DNA from: MnTg04 sp964568075
GTDB lineage: Bacteria > Pseudomonadota > Gammaproteobacteria > Steroidobacterales > MnTg04
Assembly: GCA_964568075.1 (NCBI GenBank)
Contig: CAZMOM010000021.1
Coordinates: forward strand, 1 to 56,149
Direction of reading: 5' to 3'
DNA length: 56,149 nt
A program made the position numbers and the translations under genes. Below the pieces are notes generated by a model. It had not been told where the DNA came from and did no database searches. It worked only from the letters and a program-made list of their open reading frames with translations. Below, in pieces: positions 25,414-35,475 of the stretch. How positions within the stretch are numbered: position 1 is the stretch's first letter; every line of letters begins with the position of its first letter.

Positions 25414-26918
25414 TGGCGGCCACTGAAAGAGCCAGTTTTTCGCTCAGCCAGTTACTCGGTATTCCGGCCGGCAGACTGGAAAGCGACCCCGCGATCAGTG
25501 ACATCACGCTCGACAGTCGCGAAGTCGGACCAGGCAGTCTTTTTCTGGCCTGTGCCGGAATCCATTCTCACGGGCTGGAGTTTATTGAGCAAGCGCTGAA
25601 AAAAGGTGCTGCCGCGGTCGCCTGGGAAAGTGCGACGGGCGCCGCAAATCCGGATGTCACGGCATCGGTACCGATTCTTGAGGTGCCGGAATTAAGAAAA
25701 CGGCTTGGCAGGATGGCCGACCTGTTCTTTGACTCGCCCTCGGCAAGAATTGAAGTAACCGGGATAACGGGGACCAACGGCAAGACGACCTGCGCCTGGC
25801 TTTTGGCCGGCGCGCTCGACGCTTGTGGCCAGTCGACCGGCATCATCGGCACATTGGGTTACGGGTTCCCGGTCGCGTTGTCGGCCGGCGAGCTGACCAC
25901 ACCGGATTGCATCAGCACTCACCGGCGATTGGCCGAATTGCGCGGCCTTGGCGCCACCCAGATTGCGCTGGAGGTTTCGTCACATGCGCTCGATCAGGGT
26001 CGGGTAGACGGCGTGCATTTCAGTGCCGCGATGTTCACCAACCTGAGTCGCGACCACCTCGACTATCACGGTGATCTGGCCAGTTACGGAGCCGCCAAGG
26101 CCAGGCTTTTCCTGAATCCCGAATTGCAACGCGCGGTGATTAACACGGACGATCCGTACGCGGACACCATCATCGAGCAACTGCCCCACCGGGTCCATAC
26201 GATCCGCGTCGGTTACAACGCGAATGACGCTCGCCCGGGACAATATCTCAAAATCGAAAGCGTCAGTTCCCTGCCGCGCGGAATCAAGCTGGCCTGGTCC
26301 GGCAGCTGGGGCGATCTGGCCCTGGAAACCTCGCTGCTGGGCGAATTCAATGCCAGCAACTTGTCGCTGGTGCTGGCCGCATTGCTGGCCGGCGGTACAG
26401 CAGTGGAGGACGCGCTGATCGCATTGGCTGGTTTGTCTGCGCCGCCGGGCCGTATGGAGTCGATAGCGGATTCTAAAAATCAACCTCTGGTCATCGTCGA
26501 TTTCGCCCACACACCGGACGCCCTGGAAAAATCGCTGACGGCTTTGCGGCAGCATGGCAAGGGCAGTTTGTGGTGCGTTTTTGGCTGTGGCGGCGAACGC
26601 GATGCCGGAAAACGACCGCTGATGGGGGGTCTTGCGGCTCGACTGGCCGACCGGGTGATTATCACCAATGACAATCCACGCGGAGAGGATCCGCAGTCAA
26701 TCATCGCCGACATTAAGTCAGGCACAAACAACGCTTCTCATGTCAGCGTCATACCCGATCGGCGCGAAGCCATTGCGGAGGCATTACGACAGGCACGGCC
26801 AGGCGACATTGTGCTGGTGGCGGGGAAAGGGCATGAGTCTTACCAGGAAATTGCCGGCCAGCGTCTGCCGTTTTCAGACAGCCGCGAGATTCTTCAGATT
26901 CTGGAGGGCGGCTCGTGA
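25410..26918 (+). CDS. murE: UDP-N-acetylmuramoyl-L-alanyl-D-glutamate-2,6-diaminopimelate ligase MurE
   Basis: Adds meso-diaminopimelate to the UDP-MurNAc dipeptide. The 502 residues have the three Mur ligase domains with the ATP loop ITGTNGKTT (about 113-121), the carbamylated-lysine region, and the DNPR motif (ITNDNPRGEDP), which marks diaminopimelate rather than lysine specificity and so predicts ordinary Gram-negative peptidoglycan. Start ATG 25410 overlaps ftsI by four bases; a second ATG follows at once. Confidence 0.97.
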   Translation: MMAATERASFSLSQLLGIPAGRLESDPAISDITLDSREVGPGSLFLACAGIHSHGLEFIEQALKKGAAAVAWESATGAANPDVTASVPILEVPELRKRLGRMADLFFDSPSARIEVTGITGTNGKTTCAWLLAGALDACGQSTGIIGTLGYGFPVALSAGELTTPDCISTHRRLAELRGLGATQIALEVSSHALDQGRVDGVHFSAAMFTNLSRDHLDYHGDLASYGAAKARLFLNPELQRAVINTDDPYADTIIEQLPHRVHTIRVGYNANDARPGQYLKIESVSSLPRGIKLAWSGSWGDLALETSLLGEFNASNLSLVLAALLAGGTAVEDALIALAGLSAPPGRMESIADSKNQPLVIVDFAHTPDALEKSLTALRQHGKGSLWCVFGCGGERDAGKRPLMGGLAARLADRVIITNDNPRGEDPQSIIADIKSGTNNASHVSVIPDRREAIAEALRQARPGDIVLVAGKGHESYQEIAGQRLPFSDSREILQILEGGS

Positions 26919-28324
26919 CCAGCGGCAGTCTGCAAAAAATCAGCGAGCAACTCGGGGGACGTCTCCATGGTGACGACGCAGTATTTGATGGCGTCTCAAT
27001 CGACAGTCGCAAACTGGCGTCCGGAAATTTGTTTGTCGCGCTGAAAGGTGAAAAATTCGATGGCCACCAGTTTGTGCCGAATGCTGCCGCAAGCGGTGCA
27101 GCCGGCGCGATCGTGCAGATGCTGCAGGAAACGTCGCTGCCACAGGTTTTTGTGGATGACAGCCGGCTGGCGTTGGGTCGCCTCGCGTCCAGCTGGAGGC
27201 AGCGGTTCGATATCCCGGTGATCGCGGTCACCGGCAGCAATGGGAAAACCACGGTTAAGGAAATGCTAGCGGCCATTATGGCGCAGCGTGGGCCCGTACT
27301 CAGCACCCGCGGAAATCTGAACAATGAAATCGGGGTGCCGCTGACGCTGATGGATATCGATCGCGACCATCTATCTGCGGTCGTGGAAATGGGTGCAAAC
27401 CACCCCGGTGAGATCACTTACCTGACATCGTTGGTCCAGCCGACGATCGGTGTGATCAGTAATGCCAGTCTCGCTCATCTCGAAGGATTTGGCAGTCCGG
27501 ACGGAGTCGCCAGGGCCAAGGGTGAATTGTTGGCCGGACTGGCGGCCGATGGTACCGCGATTATCAATGCCGACCAGCCTTATGCCGATCTTTGGAAAGA
27601 ACTTGCCGGTTCGCGCGAAATCGTCAGTTTCGGGCTGCGCAGGGACGCCCGGTTCAGCGCGACCGAAATAGCCCAGGATGTCAGCGGCGGTCACCCTCGA
27701 CTGAGTTTTACTATGCAAACACCATCCGGCAGTTGCCCGGTCGAGCTTGCGTTTGCCGGGCAGCACAATGTGATGAACGCGCTTGCCGCCGCTGCCGCCG
27801 CCGCCGCCGCCGGCGCGGCAATCGATGAAATCAGAACCGGGCTCAGCGAGGTCCGGCCGGTCGCCGGCCGACTGCAACTGGTTGGTCGCAGAGGTGGCGG
27901 CTGGCTGATCGATGACACCTACAACGCGAATCCGGTATCCGCCCGGGCCGCGATGGAGTTCGCTGCCGGCCTGGACGGGCGCCGCTGGCTGGTACTCGGC
28001 GACATGGGCGAACTCGGTCCGGACGCTGCCGATCTGCACCAGGACCTGGGCCTGGTCGCCGGCGAGCTTGGTTTCGAAAAAATTTACACGTGCGGCGTGC
28101 TGGCAGCGATGGCGGCTACCACATTTAGCGGGGAAAGCCGGCAGTTCGAATCTCTCGACGAGATGATCACGGCATTACGCAGCGATCTTCCGGTTGAAAC
28201 GGGTGATGTACCTGAGCTGCCCGTCATCCCGCTGATCAAGGCATCCAGAAGCATGCGTTTCGACAAGGTAGTTGATGCGCTGTGCGCTCACCGACCTAAA
28301 ACCTGCGATCAACAAGGAGGCTAG
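26915..28324 (+). CDS. murF: UDP-N-acetylmuramoyl-tripeptide-D-alanyl-D-alanine ligase MurF
   Basis: Adds D-Ala-D-Ala to the UDP-MurNAc tripeptide, the last cytoplasmic ligation. The 469-residue enzyme has the P-loop VTGSNGKTTVKEM (about 105-117), NLNNEIGVPLTL, EMGANHPGEI and the C-terminal DDTYNANPVS typical of MurF. It starts with GTG 26915 in a GTGA overlap with murE. An Ala-rich stretch (about 287-301) is encoded by a GCC-rich run near 27785-27815, an expanded helix or simple-sequence tract. Confidence 0.97.
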   Translation: MTSGSLQKISEQLGGRLHGDDAVFDGVSIDSRKLASGNLFVALKGEKFDGHQFVPNAAASGAAGAIVQMLQETSLPQVFVDDSRLALGRLASSWRQRFDIPVIAVTGSNGKTTVKEMLAAIMAQRGPVLSTRGNLNNEIGVPLTLMDIDRDHLSAVVEMGANHPGEITYLTSLVQPTIGVISNASLAHLEGFGSPDGVARAKGELLAGLAADGTAIINADQPYADLWKELAGSREIVSFGLRRDARFSATEIAQDVSGGHPRLSFTMQTPSGSCPVELAFAGQHNVMNALAAAAAAAAAGAAIDEIRTGLSEVRPVAGRLQLVGRRGGGWLIDDTYNANPVSARAAMEFAAGLDGRRWLVLGDMGELGPDAADLHQDLGLVAGELGFEKIYTCGVLAAMAATTFSGESRQFESLDEMITALRSDLPVETGDVPELPVIPLIKASRSMRFDKVVDALCAHRPKTCDQQGG

Positions 28325-28327
28325 CTC

Positions 28328-29413
28328 GTGCTGCTTTATCTAACCGACTATCTCGGCCAGCTATATTCAGGTTTTAACGTTTTCGGCTACCTGACATTTC
28401 GGGCGATTCTTGGCGCGTTGACTGCCCTGAGCATCTCGCTGATCGTTGGCCCGCTGATGATCCGTCATTTGAGCATCCGGCAGATCGGTCAGCAGGTTCG
28501 TAATTTAGGTCCGGAAGCGCACCTGCTCAAGGCGGGAACGCCGACCATGGGCGGGGCGCTGATTCTGATCGCGATTTCACTGAGCACACTGCTGTGGTCG
28601 AGGCTGGATAATTATTACGTCTGGGTCGTACTCGGCGTGACCTTATCGTTTGGCACCATCGGTTTCGTCGACGATTACCGAAAACTCGTGTTGAAAGACT
28701 CGCGCGGATTGTCAGCGACGGCAAAATTATTCTGGCAGTCGCTGGCCGCTTTTACCGCCGTCTTTGTTCTTTACAGCCAGGCGCAGGATCCGGCGGTGGA
28801 GCACGCCTTGCTGATACCGTTTTTCAAGGACTTGCTGATCCCTCTGGGCGGCTTCTATCTGGTGTTCACCTACCTGGTCATCGTGGGCACCAGCAATGCC
28901 GTCAATCTGACCGACGGACTGGACGGGCTTGCCATCATGCCCTGTGTACTTGTGGCGGGCGCGCTGGGAATTTTCGCCTACGCGTCGGGCAATATCGTTT
29001 TTGCGGAGTACCTGGGAATACCGCATATCGCCGGGTCCGGCGAAATGATGGTTTTCTGTGCATCGCTGGCTGGCGCCGGACTGGGATTTTTGTGGTTCAA
29101 CACCTACCCGGCCCAGGTTTTTATGGGCGATATCGGTGCGCTCGCGCTGGGCGCGGCATTAGGTGTGGTCTCCGTCATCGTCCGTCAGGAGTTAATTCTG
29201 CTGGTGATGGGAGGCGTTTTCGTCATCGAAACAGTATCGGTCATTTTGCAGGTGGCGTCGTTCCGGCTGACCGGAAGAAGATTATTTCGAATGGCGCCGT
29301 TGCATCACCACTATGAACTTAAAGGCTGGGCCGAACCCAAGGTCATCGTTCGGTTCTGGATTATCACGGTCATTCTGGTCCTGATCGGGTTGTCTTCCCT
29401 GAAGATTCGTTAA
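28328..29413 (+). CDS. mraY: Phospho-N-acetylmuramoyl-pentapeptide transferase MraY
   Basis: Integral membrane enzyme that transfers phospho-MurNAc-pentapeptide to undecaprenyl phosphate to form lipid I. The 361 residues have about ten helices. Key motifs are GTPTMGG, the Mg2+-binding FVDDYRKL, NLTDGLDGLA, and the C-terminal APLHHHYELKGW with the conserved His cluster. The start is GTG 28328 with a strong AAGGAGG about seven bases upstream, placed over the end of murF. Confidence 0.97.
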   Translation: MLLYLTDYLGQLYSGFNVFGYLTFRAILGALTALSISLIVGPLMIRHLSIRQIGQQVRNLGPEAHLLKAGTPTMGGALILIAISLSTLLWSRLDNYYVWVVLGVTLSFGTIGFVDDYRKLVLKDSRGLSATAKLFWQSLAAFTAVFVLYSQAQDPAVEHALLIPFFKDLLIPLGGFYLVFTYLVIVGTSNAVNLTDGLDGLAIMPCVLVAGALGIFAYASGNIVFAEYLGIPHIAGSGEMMVFCASLAGAGLGFLWFNTYPAQVFMGDIGALALGAALGVVSVIVRQELILLVMGGVFVIETVSVILQVASFRLTGRRLFRMAPLHHHYELKGWAEPKVIVRFWIITVILVLIGLSSLKIR

Positions 29414-29425
29414 CGGGCTATTTTG

Positions 29426-30829
29426 ATGAGATGCATTGCACAAAAAAATCACCTGATGACCAGCCTGGAGCCAGTCACTGATGGTGTCCGCTGCCGCAGC
29501 CTGGTGCTCGGGCTCGGCGCGACCGGCTTGTCACTGACGCGGTTTTTATTGGCTCGCGGCGATGTCGTCATGGTGGCCGACACGCGGACGCAGCCGCCGG
29601 CCCTCGATGCGCTAAAAAAAGACGGGTTGGACGTAGAACTGGCACTTGGCGAGTACCCGTCGGCCTGGTTAGGGCAGGTCGACCGCCTGCTGGTGTCTCC
29701 GGGAGTTTCCCTGCAGCATCCGGTCGTGCTCGAGGCAAGAAAGCGCGGCCTGCCTGTTGCCAATGATATTGGTCTTTTTTCCTTGCAGACCAGGGAAGAG
29801 GAAGTTCCACTGGTCGCCGTCACCGGTTCCAACGGCAAAAGCACGGTCACGACGATGCTGGCGGCGATGCTGGAAAAAGCCGGCGTCAAGGTCAGGACCG
29901 GTGGGAATCTCGGTACGCCCGCGCTTGAACTGCTCACTGGCGACACGCCCGATATGTACCTGCTGGAATTGTCCAGTTTTCAGCTGGATCTGGTGTCTGG
30001 CCTGCAGGCGAAAGCGGCGGCGATATTGAATATCACGGCCGATCACATGGATCGTTACGAGAATCTCAGCGCCTATGCGGCGAGCAAGGCGAGGATTCTC
30101 GAAGGATGTGAAATGGCCGTCATTAATCGTGACGATCCGCAGGTCATGGCATTAATCCCTGCAGCCTGTGACTACCTGAGCTTTGGCCTGGGAGTACCGG
30201 AAGACCATCATTTCGGTCTGCTCGGGGACGGTCTGGCGGACCGGAATTGTTTTCTCGCCCGCGGCCAGGAGAGGTTGTTATCCGCATCGGAACTCATGAT
30301 CTCCGGCCGGCACAACCTGGCCAACGCCCTCGCAGCCCTGGCGCTTGCCGAGGTGTTGGCTTTGCCGATGGAGTCCGCCGTGGACGCGCTGCGCCAATAC
30401 AGCGGTTTGCCTCATCGGACCGAGCTCGTCGCGGAGCAGGACGGTATCCGTTGGGTGGATGACTCGAAGGGTACCAACGTGGGCGCAACGGTTGCCGCCG
30501 TCGACGGATTGCAAGGCCCGATCCTGTTGATTGCCGGCGGACAGGCCAAACAGCAGGACTTTTCACCGCTGTCGCGGGCACTCACCGGTAAGGCCAGGTC
30601 GGTTATTTTGCTGGGGCAGGATGCTGCGCTGATGGAGGGTGCGCTGGCGTCCGTCTGCCCGGTAAGCAGGGTGGCCGATATGAAGAAGGCTGTCGAAGTG
30701 GCCCAGGCAAAGGCGCGTCGTGGCGACACCGTATTGCTGTCCCCGGCCTGCGGCAGCCAGGATATGTTTGCCGATTTTGCCGAACGCGGGCGTTTATTCG
30801 CCGATGAAGTCAGGCGGGCGCTAACATGA
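29426..30829 (+). CDS. murD: UDP-N-acetylmuramoyl-L-alanine-D-glutamate ligase MurD
   Basis: Adds D-glutamate to UDP-MurNAc-L-Ala. The product has about 467 residues with N-terminal VLGLGATGLSLTRFL (substrate uridine binding), the P-loop VTGSNGKSTVTTM, LELSSFQLD, and the C-terminal DDSKGTNVGATVAAV. The start is uncertain: ATG 29426 is chosen, TTG 29423 directly precedes it and ATG 29456 would remove ten residues. None has a good ribosome binding site. Its stop overlaps ftsW by ATGA. Confidence 0.96.
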   Translation: MRCIAQKNHLMTSLEPVTDGVRCRSLVLGLGATGLSLTRFLLARGDVVMVADTRTQPPALDALKKDGLDVELALGEYPSAWLGQVDRLLVSPGVSLQHPVVLEARKRGLPVANDIGLFSLQTREEEVPLVAVTGSNGKSTVTTMLAAMLEKAGVKVRTGGNLGTPALELLTGDTPDMYLLELSSFQLDLVSGLQAKAAAILNITADHMDRYENLSAYAASKARILEGCEMAVINRDDPQVMALIPAACDYLSFGLGVPEDHHFGLLGDGLADRNCFLARGQERLLSASELMISGRHNLANALAALALAEVLALPMESAVDALRQYSGLPHRTELVAEQDGIRWVDDSKGTNVGATVAAVDGLQGPILLIAGGQAKQQDFSPLSRALTGKARSVILLGQDAALMEGALASVCPVSRVADMKKAVEVAQAKARRGDTVLLSPACGSQDMFADFAERGRLFADEVRRALT

Positions 30830-32028
30830 GTTTGGTCTCCGTCCAGATGCATACGGCGGGACTTCCGAGACGCACAGGTCTCGATCCGGTGCTCGTGGGT
30901 CTGACCGCGGCTTTGCTATTGACCGGCCTGGTCATGATGACCTCCGCATCTATTTCGATTGCTGAAAGCGAAACCGGCAACGCCTTTTTCTACCTGCAGC
31001 GGCAAGGCGCGTTCTTGTTGCTGGGTTTGACCGGCGGTTTTATGGTGATGCTGATCCCGACTGAGGTCTGGTACCGGACCGGTCCGTTATTGTTGTTGTC
31101 CGGAATGACGCTGCTGATTCTGGTTCTGTTGCCGGGCGTCGGGCACACGGTGAATGGCGCAACCCGATGGATCAGTGTCGGTCCAGCGTCACTGCAGGTT
31201 TCCGAGCCGGCACGTCTGTTGATTCTGATGTATCTGTGTGGATACCTGGTGCGCCGTCGGGAAGCGCTGCAAACTACATTTACCGGCCTTGCCGGTCCCG
31301 TTTTTCTGGTTGGTCTCGCTTGCGTCCTGCTGCTGGCCGAACCCGATTTTGGTGCGGCCACCGTATTGATGGCGACCACGCTGAGCTTGCTGTTTCTTGG
31401 CGGCGTCCGCCTGCGAGATTTCCTGATGCTGTTTGTTGCGGTCACAGGCAGCCTGGCCGTGCTTGCTATTTCCACGCCATACCGGTTGAAGCGGCTGACT
31501 GGATTTCTGAACCCGTGGGATGATCCCTTCGATTCCGGCTTTCAGCTCACCCAGTCCCTGATCGCTGTTGGCCGCGGTGAGTGGTTGGGGGTAGGTCTCG
31601 GCAACAGCGTCCAGAAAATGTTTTATCTGCCTGAAGCGCACACAGATTTCGTGTTCGCGGTGATCGCCGAGGAACTGGGGTTTGCCGGTGTTCTGCTGGT
31701 CGTTGCGCTGTTTGTTCTGCTGGTCTGGCGGGCGTTCTGGCTGGCCCGGTATTCGGCCGAAGCCGGACAGTTTTACCAGGCTTACCTGGCGGCCGGTCTC
31801 GGTATCTGGCTGGGCCTGCAAGCATTTATCAATATGGGCGTCAATCTCGGTCTGTTGCCGACCAAGGGTCTGACACTGCCCTTGCTCAGTTACGGCGGGA
31901 GCAGTTTGCTGGCCACCTGCATCGCTTTGGGACTGCTGCTCAGGATTCGCCTCGAGCTGGGTCAGATTGGCAACAGTGGCGGAGCCCACAGACGCAGGTC
32001 GGTAACTGGCCGGAGGGCGAGGCGATGA
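30826..32028 (+). CDS. ftsW: Septal peptidoglycan glycosyltransferase FtsW
   Basis: SEDS-family polymerase that builds septal glycan strands from lipid II with FtsI. The 400 residues form about ten membrane helices, with GHTVNGATRWI and LAEPDFGAATVL, the latter carrying the catalytic Asp of SEDS polymerases in the family position, and a late KGLTLPLLSYGGSS motif. It overlaps murD and murG by four bases at each end. Its place inside the dcw cluster argues for FtsW rather than RodA. Confidence 0.96.
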   Translation: MSLVSVQMHTAGLPRRTGLDPVLVGLTAALLLTGLVMMTSASISIAESETGNAFFYLQRQGAFLLLGLTGGFMVMLIPTEVWYRTGPLLLLSGMTLLILVLLPGVGHTVNGATRWISVGPASLQVSEPARLLILMYLCGYLVRRREALQTTFTGLAGPVFLVGLACVLLLAEPDFGAATVLMATTLSLLFLGGVRLRDFLMLFVAVTGSLAVLAISTPYRLKRLTGFLNPWDDPFDSGFQLTQSLIAVGRGEWLGVGLGNSVQKMFYLPEAHTDFVFAVIAEELGFAGVLLVVALFVLLVWRAFWLARYSAEAGQFYQAYLAAGLGIWLGLQAFINMGVNLGLLPTKGLTLPLLSYGGSSLLATCIALGLLLRIRLELGQIGNSGGAHRRRSVTGRRARR

Positions 32029-33161
32029 GTGGCCCGGTCATGATTATGGCGGGTGGAACCGGTGGCCACATTTACCCGGCCCTTGCCGTGGCGAATGGCC
32101 TGGCCACGCGTGGGCAGGACGTGGTCTGGCTGGGTACGAAACGAGGTCTGGAATCAAGGGTGATCCCGGCGCAACGAATCCCGATCGAATGGGTGTCGGT
32201 GACGGGTCTGCGCGGCAAAGGGGTGGCCAGTTGGTTGCTGGCGCCCGTGCGATTGTTCAGGGCCTTTTATCAGTCCGTTTCGATCCTGCGACGAATCAGG
32301 CCGTCCGTCGTGCTTGGAATGGGCGGGTTCGTTTCCGGCCCCGGCGGGCTGGCAGCGCGACTGTTGGGAAGGCCGTTGATAATTCATGAGCAGAACGCAG
32401 TGGCCGGTCTGACCAATCGCTTGCTGGCGCGTTTCGCGGATCGTGTCTTCGAGGCTTTTCCGGGCAGTTTTCCGAACTTAAACCGGACTGCGGCGAGGGT
32501 TGAAACGATTGGCAACCCGGTGCGCGAAGACATTCTTTCACTGCCCGGACCCGGGAAAAGAACCCAAGCTGCGAGTGAAACGCTTCGGCTACTGGTGCTG
32601 GGCGGTAGCCAGGGAGCATTACGTCTCAATCTGTTACTGCCCGAATCTCTGGCGCAACTTGAAAAAGACGCCAGGCCGATCGTCTGGCACCAGGCGGGCG
32701 CACGCACGCTGGAACAGGCGCAAAACGCCTATCTGCAGAACGCAGTCGAGGCGAGGGTAGAACCGTTTATCGAAAATATGGCCGATGCCTATGCCTGGGC
32801 AGATCTGGTTGTCTGTCGAGCCGGCGCATTGACAGTTTTTGAACTGGCTGCTGCCGGTCTGGCGGCCTTACTCGTGCCATACCCATCGGCAGTGGATGAT
32901 CACCAGACCATGAACGCCCGCTGGCTGGTCAATGCCGGCGCCGCAATCTTACTGCCGGAGCAGGATACGACCGCTGCGCACATCAGTGCACAGATTCGAA
33001 AATTTACGGCAGACCGGAGGACCTTGCAGGAAATGGCAGTGCGCGCGAGGGCGCTGGCTGCGCCGAATGCCTGTGATCGGGTCGTGCAGGCCTGCATGGA
33101 AAAGATCGTCCTCAGCAATCACTCGACGATCGCAAATAGCGGACAAGAGGGCGGCTCATGA
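32025..33161 (+). CDS. murG: UDP-N-acetylglucosamine-undecaprenyl-PP-MurNAc-pentapeptide GlcNAc transferase MurG
   Basis: Peripheral membrane glycosyltransferase that converts lipid I to lipid II. The 378 residues have the GT-B fold with the N-terminal GGTGGHIYPALAVA loop, GMGGFVSGPGGLAA, HEQNAVAGLTNRLLA, and the C-terminal donor-binding LGGSQGALRLN and CRAGALTVFELAAAGLAALLVP. The length is slightly above the E. coli protein, with a polar C-terminal tail. Four-base overlaps on both sides. Confidence 0.97.
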   Translation: MSGPVMIMAGGTGGHIYPALAVANGLATRGQDVVWLGTKRGLESRVIPAQRIPIEWVSVTGLRGKGVASWLLAPVRLFRAFYQSVSILRRIRPSVVLGMGGFVSGPGGLAARLLGRPLIIHEQNAVAGLTNRLLARFADRVFEAFPGSFPNLNRTAARVETIGNPVREDILSLPGPGKRTQAASETLRLLVLGGSQGALRLNLLLPESLAQLEKDARPIVWHQAGARTLEQAQNAYLQNAVEARVEPFIENMADAYAWADLVVCRAGALTVFELAAAGLAALLVPYPSAVDDHQTMNARWLVNAGAAILLPEQDTTAAHISAQIRKFTADRRTLQEMAVRARALAAPNACDRVVQACMEKIVLSNHSTIANSGQEGGS

Positions 33162-34579
33162 ATACCCGCATGCGCCGGATCAACCGGATTCATTTCGTCG
33201 GAATCGGCGGTGTCGGTATGGGCGGTATCGCCGAAGTACTCGTCAACCTGGGGTACCACGTTCAGGGCTCGGATATCACGCAGAACCGGGTGACCCGACG
33301 ACTCGAGTCTCTGGGCGCGACGGTGATGATCGGGCATGCCGCGGATAACATTGGCAAGGCAGACGTCGTCGTCGTTTCCAGCGCTATCAGTAATGACAAC
33401 CCGGAGCTTGCAGTGGCAAGGGAGCTGCGGATACCGGTCGTCCAGCGTGCGGAAATGCTGGCCGAACTGATGAGATTCCGTTACGCGATCGCGGTCGCCG
33501 GAACCCATGGCAAGACCACGACAACCAGCCTCATCGCGTCGGTGCTTGCTGAAGGCGGAGAAGATCCGACTTTCGTGGTCGGTGGGCTACTGAACAGCGC
33601 CGGTACGAACGCCAGGCTGGGCACCGGGCGTTATCTGGTGGCCGAAGCCGATGAAAGCGATGCTTCATTTATGCATCTGCAACCCATGCTGGCCGTGGTT
33701 ACCAATATCGATGCCGATCACCTGGAAACCTATGACGGTGATTTCCGGAAACTCAGACGGAGCTTTATCGAATTCATTCATAACCTGCCGTTTTACGGTC
33801 TGGCGGTTCTTTGCCTGGACGACCCTGGTGTGGCGGACGTACTCAGCGAAATCTCGCGACCCGTGCTTACCTATGGATTGGATAAAGGTGCCGACATCCG
33901 CGCGGATGATGTCAGCCAGACCGGCCCCGTTTGTCGTTTTAACACGATACGTCCGGGACGGGAGCCGCTGGCGATCACCCTGAACCTGCCGGGTATCCAC
34001 AACGTCAGAAACGCTCTGGCTGCGATAGCCGTTGCGCACGAGCTCGATATTGCCGACGACGCGGTCATGCGATCACTGAAGGAGTTTGGTGGTATCGACC
34101 GGCGTTTCCAGGTGAGTGAGATCAGACTGGCCGGCGCCAATGTGCTGATGATCGACGACTATGGTCATCATCCGACCGAGATCAGCGCCGTACTGGATTC
34201 CATCAAGTCCGGATGGCCCGATAGGAGGCTGGTGCTCGTGTATCAGCCGCACCGTTATACCCGGACGCGAGACTTGTTCGACCAGTTCGCCGAGGTTCTT
34301 TCGACGGTCGATCAATTGCTGCTCTGCGCGGTTTACCCGGCTGGCGAGCAACCGATCGCCGGGGCTGATAGCCGGTCATTGGCAAAGGCCATCGCTGCCC
34401 GTACCGGGATCGAACCACTGCTGGCAGACCAGTTGAGCGATCTCCCCGGTCTGCTGGCCGGCCTCGTTCGAGACGGCGACATCCTGGCGATGATGGGTGC
34501 CGGTGACATTGGCGGGCTGGCGATGGAGATACAGCAAAATTCTCCGACGCTGGCAATCGCCGGAGGCGGTGAGTCATGA
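33158..34579 (+). CDS. murC: UDP-N-acetylmuramate-L-alanine ligase MurC
   Basis: First ATP-dependent amino acid ligase of peptidoglycan synthesis. The 473 residues show HFVGIGGVGMGGIAEVL (nucleotide sugar binding), the P-loop AGTHGKTTTTSL, EADESDASF, and DDYGHHPTEI, which is specific to MurC. Start ATG 33158 overlaps the murG stop, and the stop overlaps murB, both as ATGA. Confidence 0.97.
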   Translation: MNTRMRRINRIHFVGIGGVGMGGIAEVLVNLGYHVQGSDITQNRVTRRLESLGATVMIGHAADNIGKADVVVVSSAISNDNPELAVARELRIPVVQRAEMLAELMRFRYAIAVAGTHGKTTTTSLIASVLAEGGEDPTFVVGGLLNSAGTNARLGTGRYLVAEADESDASFMHLQPMLAVVTNIDADHLETYDGDFRKLRRSFIEFIHNLPFYGLAVLCLDDPGVADVLSEISRPVLTYGLDKGADIRADDVSQTGPVCRFNTIRPGREPLAITLNLPGIHNVRNALAAIAVAHELDIADDAVMRSLKEFGGIDRRFQVSEIRLAGANVLMIDDYGHHPTEISAVLDSIKSGWPDRRLVLVYQPHRYTRTRDLFDQFAEVLSTVDQLLLCAVYPAGEQPIAGADSRSLAKAIAARTGIEPLLADQLSDLPGLLAGLVRDGDILAMMGAGDIGGLAMEIQQNSPTLAIAGGGES

Positions 34580-35475
34580 ACGCCCAGGCCGACTTGAAAA
34601 TTCGGGGTCAGCTTCGCCGCGCGGAGCCGATGTCCCGGCATACATCGTGGCGCGTTGGTGGCCCGGCCGATATTTATTATCAACCTGCCGATATTGCCGA
34701 TCTGGCGGCTTTCCTCGCCGGGCTGGAAAGCGGGACCGAGATTTTCTGGCTCGGGCTAGGCAGCAACCTGCTCGTCCGGGACGGGGGTTTGCGTGGCGTC
34801 GCGATAGCGACCCATCCAGGCCTGTCCGCGATTCAGCGTCGCGAAAATAGGCAGGTCCGTGCGGAAGCCGGCGTCGCCTGCGCGAAACTGGCCAGGAGCT
34901 GCGCCCGCTGGAAACTCGGACCGGCAGAATTTTTCGCCGGCATACCGGGAACGGTCGGCGGAGCCCTGGCGATGAATGCCGGGGCCTTCGGGGGAGAAAC
35001 CTGGCAGCAAGTCGTCTCCGTCGAAACCGTGGATCAGAGCGGGCAGATTCGCACGCGGCAAAAAGACGAATTCGAGATCTCTTATCGCAGCGTCGTGCTG
35101 CCAGGCGAAGAGTGGTTTGTTGCGGGGCTGTTTGGTTTCGAGGAGCAGGCCGACGCGAGCATCGATGCGATTCGGAAATTGTTGGCCCGTCGCAAGGAAA
35201 CCCAGCCGATAGGCCTGCCCAGTTGCGGGTCGGTTTTCCGTAATCCGGAAAACGATTTTGCCGCCCGGCTGATCGAGGCAACCGGTCTGAAGGGTTTTCG
35301 CGTTGGCGGCGCAGAAGTGTCCGGTAAACACGCGAATTTCATTATCACGGACCGGACCGCGACCGCCAGCGATGTCGAACAACTGATCGGCTGTATACGC
35401 GACAAAGTTCGTCAGTCACACGGCGTCGAATTGATGCCGGAAGTCAAAATGGTAGGGGAAGCCATTGATCGCTGA
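34576..35475 (+). CDS. murB: UDP-N-acetylenolpyruvoylglucosamine reductase MurB
   Basis: FAD enzyme that reduces the MurA product with NADPH to UDP-MurNAc. The 299 residues have SRHTSWRVGGPADIYYQP, the FAD-binding LGLGSNLLVRDGG, AGIPGTVGGALAMNAGAFG, and LPSCGSVFRNP with the proton-donor Ser. The overall length and absence of the extra loop of the E. coli protein point to type II MurB, and its position inside the dcw cluster supports this. It overlaps ddlB by 11 bases. Confidence 0.96.
   Translation: MNAQADLKIRGQLRRAEPMSRHTSWRVGGPADIYYQPADIADLAAFLAGLESGTEIFWLGLGSNLLVRDGGLRGVAIATHPGLSAIQRRENRQVRAEAGVACAKLARSCARWKLGPAEFFAGIPGTVGGALAMNAGAFGGETWQQVVSVETVDQSGQIRTRQKDEFEISYRSVVLPGEEWFVAGLFGFEEQADASIDAIRKLLARRKETQPIGLPSCGSVFRNPENDFAARLIEATGLKGFRVGGAEVSGKHANFIITDRTATASDVEQLIGCIRDKVRQSHGVELMPEVKMVGEAIDR

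Noticed and set aside
27770..27815. Coding repeat or frameshift in murF at the GCC-rich run
   Set aside because: The frame stays open and encodes an Ala-rich helix inside an otherwise normal MurF; it looks like a benign expansion.
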